This document shows positions 62,993 through 64,000 of a DNA stretch of 64,000 nucleotides, in pieces. Each line of letters starts with the position of its first letter. Position 1 is the stretch's first letter. The notes under the pieces were generated by a model. The model saw only the letters and a program-made list of their open reading frames with translations. It was not told where the DNA came from and did not search any database. A program made the position numbers and the translations under genes. The DNA comes from Schizochytrium sp. TIO01 (Eukaryota > Sar > Bigyra > Thraustochytrida > Thraustochytriidae), in the NCBI GenBank assembly GCA_004764695.1, contig CM015707.1, positions 124,001 to 188,000 of the forward strand. Reading direction: 5' to 3'.

Positions 62993-63049
62993 TCAAGACA
63001 TAAGAGCACTCCCAAAAATAATAAATATATAAATCAAATTCAAGTACGA

Positions 63050-63061
63050 TATATAAATACA
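63050..63061 (+). promoter_or_regulatory. TATA-like element before the coiled-coil gene
   Basis: GATATATAAATACA ends about 7 bp before the ATG at 63068, and a second ATAAATATATAAAT lies near 63018. TATA-type sequences so close to the start codon recall late promoters of large DNA viruses with very short leaders. This is inference from position alone. Confidence 0.35.
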
Positions 63062-63067
63062 AGAACA

Positions 63068-63928
63068 ATGTCAGAGTCAGAGACAGCCCAAGGAAGGCCT
63101 AAACAAGTAGTGATGGATCCGACACAGTTACAAAAAATGACTGAATCACTAAGTGCTGATGTTCGGGCCTTGACAGAGAAACTTGAGAATAAGGATCGCG
63201 AGTATGACAACCTTAAACGGCTACGCGAAGAGCAAGACTTGAAGTATCGTGAACTTGAAGAAACTGTCAATCGCGTCAGAGAAGAGAAGAAAGCTGGATT
63301 TTCTCAGGAAATGGACAAGGTTGTGAACCCATTCCTGGACAAGATGCGACAAGATGCCGGTTCTGACCCCCGCTTCAAGGAATCGATTGACATGTTTGCT
63401 GTTGACCTCCAGAAGGGGTTGGAAGATGGATTCATGAACCCCAAGTCTATGGCAAACTTTCAAACTATCCGGGCTGCAGCATCCGCGAATCAAATGACGT
63501 CGTCTAAGCTTGAAGAATTTTTTCGTGCAGAGAAAGAACTTCGAGAGCAACTTGAAATGCTTCGTAAGGAGAAAGAGTCCTTAGTTAATACTCAGAATGA
63601 GTCTCAAAAAAGGACTGAGGAGGAGCAGGCAATGAAAGACAAGATGCTTGAAGATCTAAAGAAGGAGTTAGAAACTCTTAAAGGGATCCATAGTAAGAAC
63701 ATGTCTGCTGTTGAGAATCACTTCGATAGCAATACAGCTGATGACTCAACCCAACAGCATGGGACCAATCAAAGTGTGAATGCTCCGGTCCCCATTACGC
63801 CAGAAACTATGTCGGTTGCTGCAACTGCATCTAATAATCAAGTACCTAAGTATTGTAGTGGTTTTGAAACACTTTTCGATTTTAAGCCAACAGCTGATTG
63901 GCGATCTTTTCGGAGCGACCGTTTTTAA
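63068..63928 (+). CDS. Coiled-coil protein, 286 aa (possible virion or scaffold protein)
   Basis: ATG at 63068. Residues ~18-75 and ~145-215 are long heptad-patterned helices (LSADVRALTEKLENKDREYD; FRAEKELREQLEMLRKEKES). Between them lies a helical region (VNPFLDKMRQDAGSDPRFKE). The C-terminal 60 residues are Asn/Thr/Pro-rich and end in an aromatic, basic motif (FETLFDFKPTADWRSFRSDRF). A short, conserved-looking C-terminal tail after a coiled coil is common in capsid scaffolds and tegument-type proteins, but no specific match is recognised. Confidence 0.6.
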   Translation: MSESETAQGRPKQVVMDPTQLQKMTESLSADVRALTEKLENKDREYDNLKRLREEQDLKYRELEETVNRVREEKKAGFSQEMDKVVNPFLDKMRQDAGSDPRFKESIDMFAVDLQKGLEDGFMNPKSMANFQTIRAAASANQMTSSKLEEFFRAEKELREQLEMLRKEKESLVNTQNESQKRTEEEQAMKDKMLEDLKKELETLKGIHSKNMSAVENHFDSNTADDSTQQHGTNQSVNAPVPITPETMSVAATASNNQVPKYCSGFETLFDFKPTADWRSFRSDRF

Positions 63929-64000
63929 ATAAAACATATACATATAAATAAGAATCTTCCAAGTGAGAAATAATCCTTAGGGGAAAAAAAGAGAATATTT
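63929..64000. other. AT-rich end of window
   Basis: Non-coding sequence downstream of the coiled-coil gene, with a CCTTAGGGG motif near 63974 and an A run. Nothing further can be said. Confidence 0.3.

Noticed and set aside
1-64000. tRNA or rRNA genes
   Set aside because: No cloverleaf with a convincing T-arm (GGTTCRANNCC) or rRNA-like segment was noticed; a tRNA scan would be decisive and could not be run.

Overview
The window is about 64 kb of AT-rich, densely packed DNA. It has roughly 47 credible protein genes on both strands, very short spacers, several tail-to-tail genes whose stop codons overlap, and no rRNA or recognisable tRNA. Gene content points to a large dsDNA virus of a marine protist or alga rather than a cellular chromosome. 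Recognisable genes are TBP and TFIIB side by side, a poxvirus-A22/RuvC-type Holliday junction resolvase, a Rad52 annealing protein, two DEDDh exonucleases, a dUTPase, divergent kinases, a heliorhodopsin, a Vps4-type AAA ATPase and several secreted or membrane glycoproteins with Pro-Thr-rich stalks. One minus-strand gene (54602-57256) reads like an HK97-lineage portal protein. Together with the heliorhodopsin this makes a mirusvirus-like genome (Mirusviricota) the best guess. The identification is inference: the major capsid protein, terminase and DNA polymerase are not in this window.

Layout. 1-4.6 kb: a partial gene of unknown function, then three consecutive minus-strand kinase-like genes. 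4.7-10.6 kb: small unknown and membrane genes, two exonucleases, TBP and TFIIB. 10.9-20.8 kb: membrane protein, heliorhodopsin, zinc-repeat endonuclease, resolvase, a cysteine-protease-like protein, and a 1035-aa membrane glycoprotein built on a gametolysin (M11) fold that has lost its zinc site. 20.8-25.2 kb: AT-rich repeats, a six-copy palindromic tandem repeat and a zinc-finger protein. 25.3-30.3 kb: an RCC1-repeat/PT-stalk surface protein and unknown genes. 30.4-32.0 and 39.4-41.4 kb: two arrays of the same ~235-bp repeat core in opposite orientation, bracketing about 7.3 kb of small genes that ends with rad52. 41.6-49 kb: unknown genes including two large paralogues, one with a C-terminal RING finger. 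49.5-53.3 kb: a tyrosine-recombinase-like gene facing a basic, possibly Myb-like gene. 54.6-64 kb: portal-like gene with a huge hexanucleotide-encoded charged tail, dUTPase, vps4, an astacin protease with PT stalk, and a coiled-coil protein.

How it fits together: TBP/TFIIB imply virus-controlled transcription with TATA-type promoters, and TATA-like elements lie upstream of several genes. Rad52, resolvase, exonucleases and dUTPase form a replication/recombination kit. The PT-stalk glycoproteins, Vps4 and heliorhodopsin suggest extensive interaction with host membranes, possibly an enveloped particle or remodelling of the infected cell surface. Where the first in-frame codon of an open frame was not ATG, I moved the start to the first ATG.
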